Shown here: positions 1 through 8,386 of the stretch, one piece after another | How positions within the stretch are numbered: the first letter of the stretch is position 1 | How the letters are laid out: the number at the start of each line of letters is the position of its first letter | Origin: a bacterium | Lineage (GTDB): Bacteria > Sumerlaeota > Sumerlaeia > MVZB01 | Reading direction: 5' to 3' | DNA: 64,000 bases | NCBI GenBank assembly: GCA_021372575.1 | Contig: JAJFUE010000013.1 | Location: forward strand, 1-64,000 | Program-made: the position numbers and the translations under genes | The notes under the pieces: model-generated | Databases searched by the model: none | What the model was told of the DNA's origin: nothing | The model's input: only the letters and a program-made list of their open reading frames with translations

Positions 1-693
1 GCGGATCTGGTCGGGGGTCAGGTCGCGGAGCATGGGGATCTCGCGGAGAAGCGGGGTCTCGCGGAGCGAGGGGGAAAGGAGCGTCGTGGATCGTTTGGCG
101 GACGGGTTGGTTAATAGCGGATCGGTGGGGGAGATAGGACCTATAGGACCTATAGGACTGATAGGAGGCATGGGAGTCATGGGACTCATGGGACTTATGG
201 GACTCATGGGACTTATGGGAGCTGTGGGAGTTGTGGGCGAGGGTTGATCGGTTGATGGTTGATTGGCGAGCTTTTGGGCGAGGGCGGACATGTGGAGCAG
301 GGATTTGTGGATCGCCGTCATGCGGGCCAGGTCGTCGATCATGTAGTTCAGCGTACAGACGTCGGGGCATTGGTCGAGCGAGTCCAGCTCCTCGAACCAG
401 AGCTTGAGGAGGTGCTCGCCGATCGCGGCGCAGGAAGAAAGGTCGGTGAGGTCCGTGAGCAAAGTGCTGAGTCCTGAGTGCTGAATGCGGGAAATAATTC
501 TTTCAACCACGGAATACACGGAATACACGGAAACAGAAAAATAAACCACGAAGGCAATCGGGTCGGTGCGGTGTCGATGATGCGAGATGCCGGGGCAAAC
601 TAAAGTTTGAACTCCTGACTGAAATTCCGGCTCCGGGGCGGGGAGGCGGTCCTCGCTTGCGAATCGGCAACGGTAATCGGGGCGCGGAGCCAT
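1..693 (-). CDS. Partial hypothetical protein with in-frame dispersed repeats
   Basis: The minus strand is open from an ATG at 691-693 to the left edge with no stop; an in-frame TAG lies at 715-717. About 231 codons are visible and the C-terminus is outside the window. Codons from about 430 down to 250 look like ordinary high-GC3 coding DNA and give an amphipathic helical segment (GEHLLKLWFEELDSLDQ, then MIDDLARMTAIHKSLL). The rest of the visible part is largely repeat-derived: the element at 595-628 reads SGVQTLVCPG, the TACACGGAA-type repeat near 505-555 reads as a Val/Ser/Tyr stretch, the GTGCTGAGTCC repeat at 463-490 reads HSGLSTLL, and the unit array at 134-236 reads as Pro/Ile/Ser/Met. 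After it the frame continues ETPLLREIPMLRDLTPDQ. I do not recognise the family. The native start may lie downstream of 693, for example a TTG in the GLSTLL segment. Confidence 0.5.
   Translation of the reverse strand, partial: MAPRPDYRCRFASEDRLPAPEPEFQSGVQTLVCPGISHHRHRTDPIAFVVYFSVSVYSVYSVVERIISRIQHSGLSTLLTDLTDLSSCAAIGEHLLKLWFEELDSLDQCPDVCTLNYMIDDLARMTAIHKSLLHMSALAQKLANQPSTDQPSPTTPTAPISPMSPISPMSPMTPMPPISPIGPIGPISPTDPLLTNPSAKRSTTLLSPSLRETPLLREIPMLRDLTPDQIR
134..236. repeat. Tandem GGACCTATA / GGGACTCAT unit array
   Basis: About ten degenerate 9-nt units, first of the GGACCTATA type and then of the ATGGGACTT type. Related arrays lie at 4146-4181, 10221-10250, 13221-13273, 14802-14845 and 50869-50911. 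The 9-nt period keeps the frame open, so here it is read through on the minus strand as a Pro-rich repeat of the edge ORF. Confidence 0.8.
595..628. repeat. 34-nt element shared with prmC
   Basis: Matches 61782-61815 at 32 of 34 positions by eye; the differences are at 602 and 620. It contains the inverted core AAACT-AA-AGTTT. Both copies sit in minus-strand reading frames and are read in the same phase (SGVQT-V-C). Confidence 0.8.
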
Positions 694-953
694 GCCGCGG
701 TCGGCGACCGCGGCCTACTGGGGATGGGCGTCAACGGTGACGAATCGGGCTCGGCAGTGGAACTGGTTGCCGATGTCGCTTCGAGCCGAAGCGACCTACT
801 GAGGGGGCCGCCCCGACTTATGCGTGCGAGGCTAACATGAATGTTTCGATTTTGTGAATTCCCTTAGCGACCCTTATGGCCCTTAGGAAACTTAATCTGA
901 AAAAATGAGAAAAAAATGGGCGTGACAGACCGATTGCGAAGATTCAAAGGGGA

Positions 954-1508
954 TTAGATATCGAAGAGCGCGAGCTCTGACGTGTATTTTTGCTCAATCA
1001 AGTCCTGGGCCTCGGGGATGAGGGCGGACCAGTTTTGTTGGATGCGGGTTGCATACCATTGGCGGCCGACAGCGTAGTCGAGGTTTCTGATCTTGAACGC
1101 GAAGAAGAGCCAGTAGGACGGGTTCGAGATCTGGGCAATGGCGTCGGCGTTGGAGAGGGCGACGGCTTCGGGTGAACCGCTTTTGAGCGGCTGAGCGTGA
1201 AGCTCGATCGCGTTCTGGATGATCGCGATTTTGTCGGCGGGGTAACCGAGATCGGAAAGGATTTGGCCGGCTTGGATGGCTGAATCGGCGGCGTGCGTGG
1301 GGAGGGTGTTGAAATCGCGCACGGCCGAGATGTCGTGAAGGTAGCTCGCGATTTCGAGAAGTTCAGGGTCGGCATGAAGAGGGGCAGCCAAAAGCAAGGC
1401 GTAATGGGCGACGATGGAAAGATGATCGTTAAAGAAGGAGGCGGTGAGGAGATTGTCCAGGGAGTTGCAGAGATCGTGAACGAGTTGGTGGATGGCGGCG
1501 ATGGGCAT
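954..1508 (-). CDS. HD-domain phosphohydrolase-like protein
   Basis: A 184-residue all-helical protein with the HD superfamily metal pattern: H29, the H58-D59 pair in SYLHDISAV, H72 and H104 in the intervening helices, and D122 in SNADAI. HD proteins of this size usually hydrolyse phosphate esters of nucleotides or related small molecules; the substrate cannot be told from the sequence. It has no signal peptide or membrane segment, so it is predicted cytoplasmic. The start ATG at 1506-1508 has only a weak upstream AGG. The next gene on this strand, the response regulator, lies upstream behind a repeat-filled gap with its own terminator, so this gene is probably transcribed separately. Confidence 0.75.
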   Translation of the reverse strand: MPIAAIHQLVHDLCNSLDNLLTASFFNDHLSIVAHYALLLAAPLHADPELLEIASYLHDISAVRDFNTLPTHAADSAIQAGQILSDLGYPADKIAIIQNAIELHAQPLKSGSPEAVALSNADAIAQISNPSYWLFFAFKIRNLDYAVGRQWYATRIQQNWSALIPEAQDLIEQKYTSELALFDI

Positions 1509-1528
1509 GGCGGATACCTGAAAGATGG

Positions 1529-1641
1529 CTGAAGCCGGTTAGCGAGAAGCCGGCTGAAGCCGGCTTATTCTTTTGGTTAGCAAGTAAACCACCGGCTGAA
1601 GCCGGTGGCAACCAAATCTGCCCGCTGAAGCGGGCGAAAAT
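1529..1641. repeat. Cluster of GCTGAAGC-apex hairpins, including a doublet
   Basis: Four successive hairpins with the apex GCTGAAGC or its close variant. The last two form a 47-nt doublet (1589-1635: 25-nt hairpin, 6-nt spacer, 16-nt hairpin) that recurs with the same spacing at 20875-20921. Confidence 0.85.
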
Positions 1642-1780
1642 TGGTGTCGCGGGGAATTGAACAAAAGATGGCGTGGCGCCGAATGATCGAATCGCTTCGC
1701 GTCTCTGAAGGCGAGATCGATTGGGGCCGGAAGACGAAACGCTGATCCCTCACTCACGCCCGGGCTACTGCATCAATGCA

Positions 1781-1808
1781 AAATCCGGCAATCGGAATTG
1801 CCGGATTT
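1781..1808 (-). terminator. Rho-independent terminator after the response regulator
   Basis: Perfect 11-bp stem (1781-1791 with 1798-1808) and 6-nt loop, followed on the minus strand by a short T-rich run. It lies 50 nt beyond the stop of the response regulator at 1858. Confidence 0.75.
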
Positions 1809-1857
1809 CATTTCTCTGCGCGCTCTGCCGATCTCTGCGCCTCTGCGACCAAAATCT

Positions 1858-2229
1858 TTACGCGCGCGCGAGGACGTTGGACAGGAGCTTTTCGAGCGAC
1901 TCGGGCTCGAACGGCTTGACGATGTAATCGACGGCGCCGGCGGCGAGGCCTTTCTGGACCGACTCGGCGTGGCTGGCCGCGCTGACCATGATGATCGGAA
2001 TCTGCTGCGTGGCCGCGTCGGCCTTCAGGCGGCGGCAGACCTCGAAGCCGTCGATGACCGGCATCATGAGGTCGAGCAGGATCACGTTGGGCTTTTCGCG
2101 GCGCGCAACGTCGATGGCGTCGAGCCCGTCGTAGGCCGTCACGACTTCGTAACCCTTCGTCTCCAGATACATCTTGAGAACGATTTTCACATCTTCCTCG
2201 TCGTCAGCCAACAGGACCTTGGTTGTCAT
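1858..2229 (-). CDS. CheY-like single-domain response regulator
   Basis: A stand-alone 123-residue receiver domain. The acidic pair D9-D10, phospho-acceptor D53 in ILLDLMMP, switch residue S83 and conserved K105 in VKPFEP are all present. There is no output domain, so it should act by protein-protein contact or as a phosphorelay intermediate. It follows the GAF histidine kinase on the same strand after 65 nt, which makes that kinase the likely phosphodonor. A strong terminator (1781-1808) closes the unit. Confidence 0.92.
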   Translation of the reverse strand: MTTKVLLADDEEDVKIVLKMYLETKGYEVVTAYDGLDAIDVARREKPNVILLDLMMPVIDGFEVCRRLKADAATQQIPIIMVSAASHAESVQKGLAAGAVDYIVKPFEPESLEKLLSNVLARA

Positions 2230-2294
2230 GGCAGCCCCACTCCCTTCTCATTCGATGGGCCGATTGAAGTGCGCATCGGCCGGCAATGCAAGCT

Positions 2295-3965
2295 TTAAAT
2301 TTCCGGTTCCGCCCAGGCGCGAATCTCGGGCGGCAGCTCGAGCGGCAGCCGCACGACGAACGTCGTTTTTTTCTCCCGGCACTCGGCCAGCTGGATCTGG
2401 CCGCCGTGCAGGCGCACGAGGTGGCGCGCCAGAAACAGGCCCAGGCCGCAGCCGCCGACCGTGCGCGTGTTCGAGCCGTCGCACTGGCGGAACTTGTCGA
2501 AAATATTTTCGCGCTGGGCGTCGTCAATGACCGCGCCGGTATTGGTGACCCTGATCTCGACCCAGGGTGAGTCGATTTTCGTGCTGACGCGGACGGGCGC
2601 GCCGGAGTCTGAGAACTTGACCGCGTTGTTGAGGATCTCACCGATGATCTGCTCGATGCGGCGGGCGTCGGCCTCGATGATCGGCAGGTCGCACAGCTCG
2701 GTTTCGATCGAGACGCGCTTGGCGCGGGCGTTGTCGGCCAGCCGCTCGATGCACTCCTTGAGCAACTCGGTGAGGTCGGTCGGCCGGAACACGAGGCGCA
2801 GCGTCTCGTTTTCGATCTCGGTGACGTCGAGGATCGAATTAATGACGTCGCCGAGGCGGTTGCAGTTGCGGGCCAGGAGCTGGTGGACCTGGTGCAGCGT
2901 CTGCGGCTGGACCTGGGCAACGCGCCCGGGGTCGATCATCGGCAGGACGCCGCGGATGACGGTCAGCGGCGTGCGCAACTCGTGGCTGATGATCGCCATG
3001 AAGCTGTGCTTGGCGCTTTCGGCGGCGCGCAGGCGGACGATTTCCTCCTGGTCGGTGAGGTCCTCGATGACGACGACCTGCCGGCCGAGCGTCTCGCGGA
3101 CACCGCGGATCGGGTTGACCGTGAGCTGGACGTTGACCGGGACGCCGCGCAGCGTGGCGCGCAGTTTTTCATGGGACGGTTTGTCGTCGGGATTTTCCGC
3201 CGTGAGCATCGAACGGCACGCGCGCAGGAGCGGATCGGGGAGCACGTCGGCGAGCTTCATGTCGCCGTTTTCGGCCGGAAGCTCGAACATGTGCCGCGCG
3301 CGGTGGTTGAGGTGCGTGACATGTTCGCTCTGATCGACGGCCAGGGCGCCGATCTGCATGCTGTCGAAAATTTCCTCGAGCCCTTCCTGAAGGCGCCGGG
3401 ACTCTTCGTAAAGGGAGGCCGCGGTCAGGGCGCCGCCGATGAGGAGCGCGGCCGAGCCGACCAGCTGGGCGTCGCGCTCGCGGAAAACGCGCGGGCCGGT
3501 CGGGTTGGTAACGTTGATGACGCCGGCGATTTTGCCGCGGATCGACAGCGGGATGATCATGCAGGTCGGAACGGGGTAGCGCGGGTCGGGCTCGCGGCCC
3601 ATGTGGCGCAGGAAGGCCTCGCGGCCGCTGATGAGGAGCGGCTGGCCGGACTGGAACACCTGACCGATGATCCCCTCGCCCGGCTGAACCGAGATTGTGG
3701 GCCAGTCCTTTTGCGCGATGTGCGTGGCGGCGGCGAGGCGCAGGATGGGGTCATCGACGGACTGGAGGAAAATCGACCAGGCCTCGATGCCAAGGAGGCG
3801 CTCGATGAGCTGGCAGGAGCGCATGGAGACCCCGGCCGAGTCGAGGCAACTGACGAGGGGTGCAAGGCTTTCGAACAACTCGAGATAGCGCGCGCCGCCC
3901 AAGCCGGTCTCGTCGGGCGCGGCGAGGTCATCGGGAAGTTCGGTTTTTTGGGTCTTGCTGGTCAA
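2295..3965 (-). CDS. GAF/PAS sensor histidine kinase (cytoplasmic)
   Basis: A 556-residue protein without membrane segments. A GAF domain spans about 45-185 (PGEGIIGQVFQSG) and a PAS-like segment about 195-305. The HisKA region carries H328 in ISHELRTPL, the HATPase region carries the N box at about 446 (LNNAVKF), and the glycine-rich G2 motif is GGCGLGLFLA near 504. The G1 box reads NTGAVI where DxGxGI is usual, so the Asp is replaced by Asn475; whether it still binds ATP normally is open. Role: autophosphorylating kinase sensing a cytoplasmic or ligand signal through GAF. It is transcribed just ahead of the CheY-like regulator and probably forms a two-component pair with it. Confidence 0.9.
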   Translation of the reverse strand: MTSKTQKTELPDDLAAPDETGLGGARYLELFESLAPLVSCLDSAGVSMRSCQLIERLLGIEAWSIFLQSVDDPILRLAAATHIAQKDWPTISVQPGEGIIGQVFQSGQPLLISGREAFLRHMGREPDPRYPVPTCMIIPLSIRGKIAGVINVTNPTGPRVFRERDAQLVGSAALLIGGALTAASLYEESRRLQEGLEEIFDSMQIGALAVDQSEHVTHLNHRARHMFELPAENGDMKLADVLPDPLLRACRSMLTAENPDDKPSHEKLRATLRGVPVNVQLTVNPIRGVRETLGRQVVVIEDLTDQEEIVRLRAAESAKHSFMAIISHELRTPLTVIRGVLPMIDPGRVAQVQPQTLHQVHQLLARNCNRLGDVINSILDVTEIENETLRLVFRPTDLTELLKECIERLADNARAKRVSIETELCDLPIIEADARRIEQIIGEILNNAVKFSDSGAPVRVSTKIDSPWVEIRVTNTGAVIDDAQRENIFDKFRQCDGSNTRTVGGCGLGLFLARHLVRLHGGQIQLAECREKKTTFVVRLPLELPPEIRAWAEPEI

Positions 3966-4421
3966 GGGACGGCCTTGATAAACGGTTCGTCGCTTCAGAG
4001 AGCTTATCGACCGTGCTAAGACAAACTATATGGCAAAAACAGTCAAGCACCAAGGGAATAAGCGATGAGCGATGAGCGATGAGCGATTCGAAATGAGAGA
4101 TGAGAATAATGCGGAATGCGGGTGCGGAGTGCTGTTGTGGAGAAAAGGACCCCAAGGACTTAAAGGACCCAAAGGACCCCCAAAGAGGCAAACGTGGACG
4201 CATCCCAAGGGATGACAGGTTTTCACAATAGAGGTATCGCGATACGACGTTGGAATCGGTGGCGGGACGGATTTCGGATAAATGTGTTGGCAATTGAAAA
4301 TAAAGGCCTTAGAATCCTAAAAGGCTGCATGCCGCACCGGCCTGGAATCGGCATCGATCTGGCTGAGAAAGGGCTGGTGGTGGACCATACGTCCGCAAGC
4401 TGAGACGGGAGAACACCTTCC
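3966..4421. other. Repeat-filled divergent promoter region
   Basis: A 456-nt gap between the divergent histidine kinase and gspE. It holds GATGAGC-type units (4062-4104), GCGGAATGCGG-type units (4108-4137) and GGACTTAAAGGACCC units (4146-4181). The last 200 nt before gspE are non-repetitive and should contain its promoter; a GGGAGA Shine-Dalgarno lies at 4407-4412. No ORF is credible here. Confidence 0.65.
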
Positions 4422-6227
4422 ATGATGATGATGCTGAGCACACATAAACGGCTGGGCGAGATGCTCGTCGGCAAGGGACTGCTCAATATCGACGACCTCG
4501 ACCAAGCCTTGACGGAACAGAAACGAAGCGGCGAGCGGATCGGCGAGGTGCTGGTCAAGATGGGGGCGATCCGTGAGGACGACCTCATGAAAACGCTCTC
4601 GGAACAGCTGGGGATTCCGTTCGAGCCGCTGACGGATTCGGCGATCGACCGCGCCGTGATCGAATCGGTGCCGGCGCGGCTGGTGAATTTGTACGAGGTG
4701 ATCCCGCTGTCCAAGAACGGCGCGACGCTGCGGGTGGCAATGCGCGACCCGCTGGACGTGCACATCATCGACGAGCTGCGGCTGCACCTCAAGCTGGAGA
4801 TCGACCCGGTTTTCGCCACAGCCAAGGACATCCGCGACTCGATCAAGAAGTTCTACGGCATCGGCGCGGACACGATGGAAGGGATGATCGAGGAAGAGAC
4901 GGCGACGGAAATCTCGATCGGCGAGGTGCGGGCCGAGGTCGATAACATCGAAGACCTGGCGCAGGACGCGTCGATCGTGAGGTTCGTGAACCAGATCATG
5001 CTGGAGGCGATCGACGACCGCGCGACGGATATTCACTTCGAGCCGCTGGAAGAGCGGATGCGGATCAGGTATCGCATCGACGGCCTGCTGTATGAGGCAA
5101 GCGTGCCGACGACGGTCAGCCGGTATCAGTCGGCGATCATTTCGCGCCTTAAGATCATGGCCGACATGAACATCGCCGAGCGGCGCCTGCCGCAGGACGG
5201 CAAGATCAAGATCAAGAAGGGCGAGACCGACTATGACCTGCGCGTCTCGACCGTGCCGACGCCTTACGGCGAGTCGGTGGTGCTTCGTATCCTGTCGCGC
5301 GACAGCGAGTTCATCACGCTCGAGAAGCTCGGGTTCGACGGGCACCATGCCAAGGTGCTGCGGTCGATGATCCACAAGCCGCACGGCGTGATCCTGGTTT
5401 CTGGCCCGACGGGGTCCGGCAAATCGACGACGCTGTATGCGGCGCTGAACGAGATCAATACGATTGATAAGAAGATTCTCACCATTGAGGAGCCGATCGA
5501 ATACCGCATCAACGGCGTCATGCAGGTGCAGGTCAACCCGGCGATCAGCCTGACGTTCGCGCGGCTGCTGAGGACGTTCCTGCGGCAGGACCCGGACATC
5601 ATCATGGTCGGCGAGACGCGCGACCTCGAAACGGCGGAAATCACGATTCGAACGGCTTTGACGGGCCACTTGGTTTTCACGACCATTCACACGAACGACG
5701 CATGCTCGGTCGTGACGCGACTTCTGGACATGGGCATCGAACCGTTCCTGATCAGCTCGTCAGTGGAAGGCCTGCTGGCGCAGCGTCTTGTGCGCAAGCT
5801 GTGCCCGTATTGCAAGAAGCCTTTCGTGCCGGAGCCGGAACTGCTGAGGAGAGTGAACGTCGGCGGCGACGATCCGGCGAGCCTGCATCTGTACAAGGCG
5901 GCCGGGTGCGAGAAGTGCCGCTACACCGGGTTCATGGGCCGGACGGCCGTGTACGAAATCGTGCAGATCACGGAGGAATTCCGGCGGCTAATCGTGGAGA
6001 GGGCGCCGGCGAACATTTTGAAGCGGCTGGCGGTCAAGCAGGGCATGCAGCCGCTGCGCCACGACGGCTGGGCCAAGTGCAAGGCGGGTCTGACAACGAT
6101 CGACGAAGTCCTGCGCGTCACCATGGAAGACGAAATGCTGGGGATCGAGATGGAAGCGGAGAAGAAGCAGCAGGTGGAAGCCGAGGCGAGCAAGGATGAG
6201 CTGGTGGGGATTGAAAGGCCGGCGTGA
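4422..6227 (+). CDS. gspE: Type II secretion / type IV pilus assembly ATPase GspE
   Basis: A 601-residue secretion ATPase that powers pseudopilus assembly at the inner membrane. The N-terminal GspE/MshE-type domain covers about 1-150 (LGEMLVGKGLL, LSEQLGIPF). The ATPase core has Walker A G328-T336 (GPTGSGKST), the Asp box, Walker B (DPDIIMVGE) and the His box (TIHTNDA). The C-terminal zinc module is C461/C464 and C496/C499, as in GspE/PilB. The start is one of four consecutive ATG-type codons from 4422; GGGAGA at 4407-4412 supports the first. It heads the cluster with gspF, H, I, J and K, separated from gspF by a hairpin-repeat region. PilB is the alternative name; the gspH-K genes downstream favour a type II system. 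Confidence 0.93.
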   Translation: MMMMLSTHKRLGEMLVGKGLLNIDDLDQALTEQKRSGERIGEVLVKMGAIREDDLMKTLSEQLGIPFEPLTDSAIDRAVIESVPARLVNLYEVIPLSKNGATLRVAMRDPLDVHIIDELRLHLKLEIDPVFATAKDIRDSIKKFYGIGADTMEGMIEEETATEISIGEVRAEVDNIEDLAQDASIVRFVNQIMLEAIDDRATDIHFEPLEERMRIRYRIDGLLYEASVPTTVSRYQSAIISRLKIMADMNIAERRLPQDGKIKIKKGETDYDLRVSTVPTPYGESVVLRILSRDSEFITLEKLGFDGHHAKVLRSMIHKPHGVILVSGPTGSGKSTTLYAALNEINTIDKKILTIEEPIEYRINGVMQVQVNPAISLTFARLLRTFLRQDPDIIMVGETRDLETAEITIRTALTGHLVFTTIHTNDACSVVTRLLDMGIEPFLISSSVEGLLAQRLVRKLCPYCKKPFVPEPELLRRVNVGGDDPASLHLYKAAGCEKCRYTGFMGRTAVYEIVQITEEFRRLIVERAPANILKRLAVKQGMQPLRHDGWAKCKAGLTTIDEVLRVTMEDEMLGIEMEAEKKQQVEAEASKDELVGIERPA

Positions 6228-6231
6228 GGTT

Positions 6232-6326
6232 CACAAAGCCGGCTGGAAGCCGGCTCTCTGAATTCAATTGAGGCTGGCACCCCTGCTAAAGCAGGGTGCA
6301 AAGAGGTGTCGGCTGAAGCCGACATG
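6232..6326. repeat. GCT(G/A)AAGC hairpins between gspE and gspF
   Basis: Three hairpins with stems AGCCGGC/GCCGGCT, ACCCCTGC/GCAGGGT and TGTCGGC/GCCGACA around apices of the CTGGAAG, CTAAAG and CTGAAG type. The stems differ while the apex is kept, the same class as at 1529-1641 and 20875-20921. Confidence 0.8.
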
Positions 6327-6409
6327 CGGAATCGGATCGAACTTGATATTTTGAGAAAGTCAAAAGATTACACAAGGCTTTCGGGCAATTACCTTCTTAA
6401 GAGTTACAT

Positions 6410-7639
6410 ATGCCACAGTTCCAATACAAGGCGAAGGACCGCAAGGGTCAGTTGATCAATGGGCAGCTTGAGGCCGAGACGCGGGGGGCCGCGGGGGCGC
6501 GGTTGCAGTCGATGGGGTATTTCCCCGTCGATATCCGCGAGGCGGGCGGGGCGGACAACGGCGGCGGGGTGGTCGCCGCGCTCAGCCGCCGGAGAGCCAA
6601 GCGCATCCGCTCGACCGACATGGCCGACTTTTACCGGCAGATGGCGGACCTGATCGGGGCGGGCGTGCCACTGGTCAAGGCGCTCGGGATCGTCAAGAAC
6701 CAGACGCCCAACCCGGCGCTCGTCGCGATCCTGAACCAGGTCATGACGGACGTGCAGGAAGGCGAAACGTTCGCCGGGGCGCTTGACAAGCACCCGAAGC
6801 AATTCAACAAGCTGAACGTGGCGCTGGTGCGCGCGGGCGAGGCCGGCGGCCTGCTCGACCAGACCTTGTCGCGCGTCGCCGACTACAGCGAATCGCAGGA
6901 AGAGCTGCACGCGAAAATCAGGTCTGCGATGGCCTACCCGATGATCATGGTGTGCGTCGGCGTGGTGGCGGTCACGATCCTGCTGACGGTCGTCATGCCG
7001 AAGGTGCTGATCATTTTCCAGGAACTGGACCAGACGCTGCCGCTGATGACGCAAACGCTGCTGGCACTGGTCACGTTCCTGCAGAATTATTACCTGTTCC
7101 TGATCGCGGGGATCGCGACCGCGGGGATCACGTTTTACAAATTCGTCCACACCGACAAGGGCGCGTTTCAATTTCACAAAGTGCTGCTGAGCCTGCCGAA
7201 GTTGGGTGACCTGATCACCAAGCGCGAGGTGGCGGCGTTCGCGAGGACGCTGGGGTCGCTGCTGCGCAACGGCGTGCCGATCCTGAACTCGCTGTCGATC
7301 GCGGCGGAAGTCACGACAATCCGCCCGATTCGCAAGGAGATCGAGAAAATCCCGGACTCGATCACTCAGGGCTCGGGGATCGCGTCGTCGCTGCGCGGGA
7401 GCCCGCTGTTCCCGCCGCTGGTCGTCAACATGGTGGCGGTCGGCGAGGAAACCGGCCACCTGCCGGAAGTCCTGCTGCGCGTGGCGAATTCGTATGAAAC
7501 GCAGGTTGATCGCGACATCAAGACACTGACGTCGTTCATCGAACCGATCATCATCCTGTGCCTGGGCCTCGTGGTGGGCTACATCGTGTTCTCGATGCTG
7601 CTGCCGATCTTCTCGATCGATCCGACTAAGGGGATGTGA
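6410..7639 (+). CDS. gspF: Type II secretion inner-membrane platform protein GspF
   Basis: A 409-residue polytopic protein with the GspF/PilC layout. The N-terminal region (MPQFQYKAKDRKG, ADFYRQMADLIGAGVPL) and the second repeat (FARTLGSLLRNGVPIL) each contain a T2SF domain, with hydrophobic segments near 180-205, 225-245 and 375-400. It forms the cytoplasmic-membrane platform contacted by GspE. Weak AAGAG ribosome site before the ATG. Its stop is 4 nt from the next pseudopilin gene, indicating translational coupling. Confidence 0.93.
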   Translation: MPQFQYKAKDRKGQLINGQLEAETRGAAGARLQSMGYFPVDIREAGGADNGGGVVAALSRRRAKRIRSTDMADFYRQMADLIGAGVPLVKALGIVKNQTPNPALVAILNQVMTDVQEGETFAGALDKHPKQFNKLNVALVRAGEAGGLLDQTLSRVADYSESQEELHAKIRSAMAYPMIMVCVGVVAVTILLTVVMPKVLIIFQELDQTLPLMTQTLLALVTFLQNYYLFLIAGIATAGITFYKFVHTDKGAFQFHKVLLSLPKLGDLITKREVAAFARTLGSLLRNGVPILNSLSIAAEVTTIRPIRKEIEKIPDSITQGSGIASSLRGSPLFPPLVVNMVAVGEETGHLPEVLLRVANSYETQVDRDIKTLTSFIEPIIILCLGLVVGYIVFSMLLPIFSIDPTKGM

Positions 7640-7643
7640 TCGG

Positions 7644-8252
7644 ATGCGGCGACACGGCGGCTTCACCTTCCTCGAAATCACGGTCGTGGTGGTCATCCTG
7701 ATGGCGCTGGCGGCGGTGGCGATGCCGCGCATGCGCGGAACGATGCAGCACATGCGGCTCAAGCAGGCGGCGCGCGACGTGGCTGCGGTGATGCGGCTGG
7801 CCCGCGACAGCGCGGTCGTGCGCGGCAACCCGGTCGAAGTGATCATGAACATGAACAACAAGGGCCCGGACCAATACCAGCTTGCGCTGCTCGACGAAAA
7901 AATGGACCGCGTCGAGGCGAAACAACGCCGCAGCTGGCACAAGGGGCCGGACAAACTGACGTCGGTTCCAGGGGCGGAGGCGCTGCGCATCCGCACGCTG
8001 CCGGAAGGGACGTTCTTCGCGGAGATCAGCTCCCAGGCGCCGCCGACGGAAGACAAACACCGGCCGCGTTTCATGTTCTACCCGGACGGCTCGGCCAGCG
8101 GCGGCTCGATCAGCATCCAGGACGTTCGCGACCGGACGATCAGCGTCGAGATCTACAAGGCGACGGGGCTTTCAAAGGTCGAGGCCGGAAAGCCACCGGT
8201 CAAGCTGAAGACGAGGACGCTGTTTTATGGACCGAAGAGCAGGAAGAAATGA
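7644..8252 (+). CDS. gspH: GspH-type minor pseudopilin
   Basis: A 202-residue prepilin-like protein. MRRHGG precedes the prepilin peptidase site at Gly6/Phe7 and Glu at position +5 of the mature protein (FTFLE), followed by a hydrophobic helix (ITVVVVILMALAAVAM). The segment after it (AARDVAAVMRLARDSAVVRGNPV) is characteristic of GspH/FimT proteins, which sit near the pseudopilus tip. A GspG major pseudopilin is less likely because of the length and the missing GspG calcium loop. Starts 4 nt after gspF. Confidence 0.82.
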   Translation: MRRHGGFTFLEITVVVVILMALAAVAMPRMRGTMQHMRLKQAARDVAAVMRLARDSAVVRGNPVEVIMNMNNKGPDQYQLALLDEKMDRVEAKQRRSWHKGPDKLTSVPGAEALRIRTLPEGTFFAEISSQAPPTEDKHRPRFMFYPDGSASGGSISIQDVRDRTISVEIYKATGLSKVEAGKPPVKLKTRTLFYGPKSRKK

Positions 8253-8334
8253 TGAAAGATGAAAGATGAAAAAGAAGCGATGAGAGATGAGATAGAAGAC
8301 CGGATCGATGTGGGTAATGGCGGGAGATAAGTCT

Positions 8335-8384
8335 CGATTACGATTACGAGCACGAGCACGAGCACGAACGAGAGCACGAACGAT
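8335..8384. repeat. CGATTACGAGCACGA-type repeat before gspI
   Basis: Low-complexity array of CGATTA and GAGCACGA units, ending 3 nt before the gspI start. Relatives: 10255-10286, 13276-13305, 20962-20982, 24303-24343 and 27839-27875. Confidence 0.85.
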
Positions 8385-8386
8385 AA

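Larger units (their letters stand above)
1509..1857. other. Repeat-rich intergenic region
   Basis: A 349-nt gap between the HD-domain gene and the response regulator. It holds a run of hairpins with GCTGAAGC apices (1529-1641), a terminator hairpin (1781-1808) and a CTCTGCG-type low-complexity stretch (about 1812-1856). No convincing small ORF was seen. Confidence 0.7.

Noticed and set aside
133-236. CRISPR array
   Set aside because: Units are 9 nt and contiguous with no unique spacers; no cas genes in the window.
2883-4019. 378-codon plus-strand frame opposite the GAF kinase
   Set aside because: No motif, Ala/Gly/Arg-rich; the kinase domains are on the other strand.
4317-5690. Long minus-strand frame opposite gspE
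   Set aside because: Translation is Arg/His/Asp-rich with no motif, and gspE on the plus strand has full domain support; a typical high-GC shadow.
6404-8074. 556-codon minus-strand frame opposite gspF/gspH
   Set aside because: Arg-rich, no domains; the opposite strand encodes recognisable secretion proteins.
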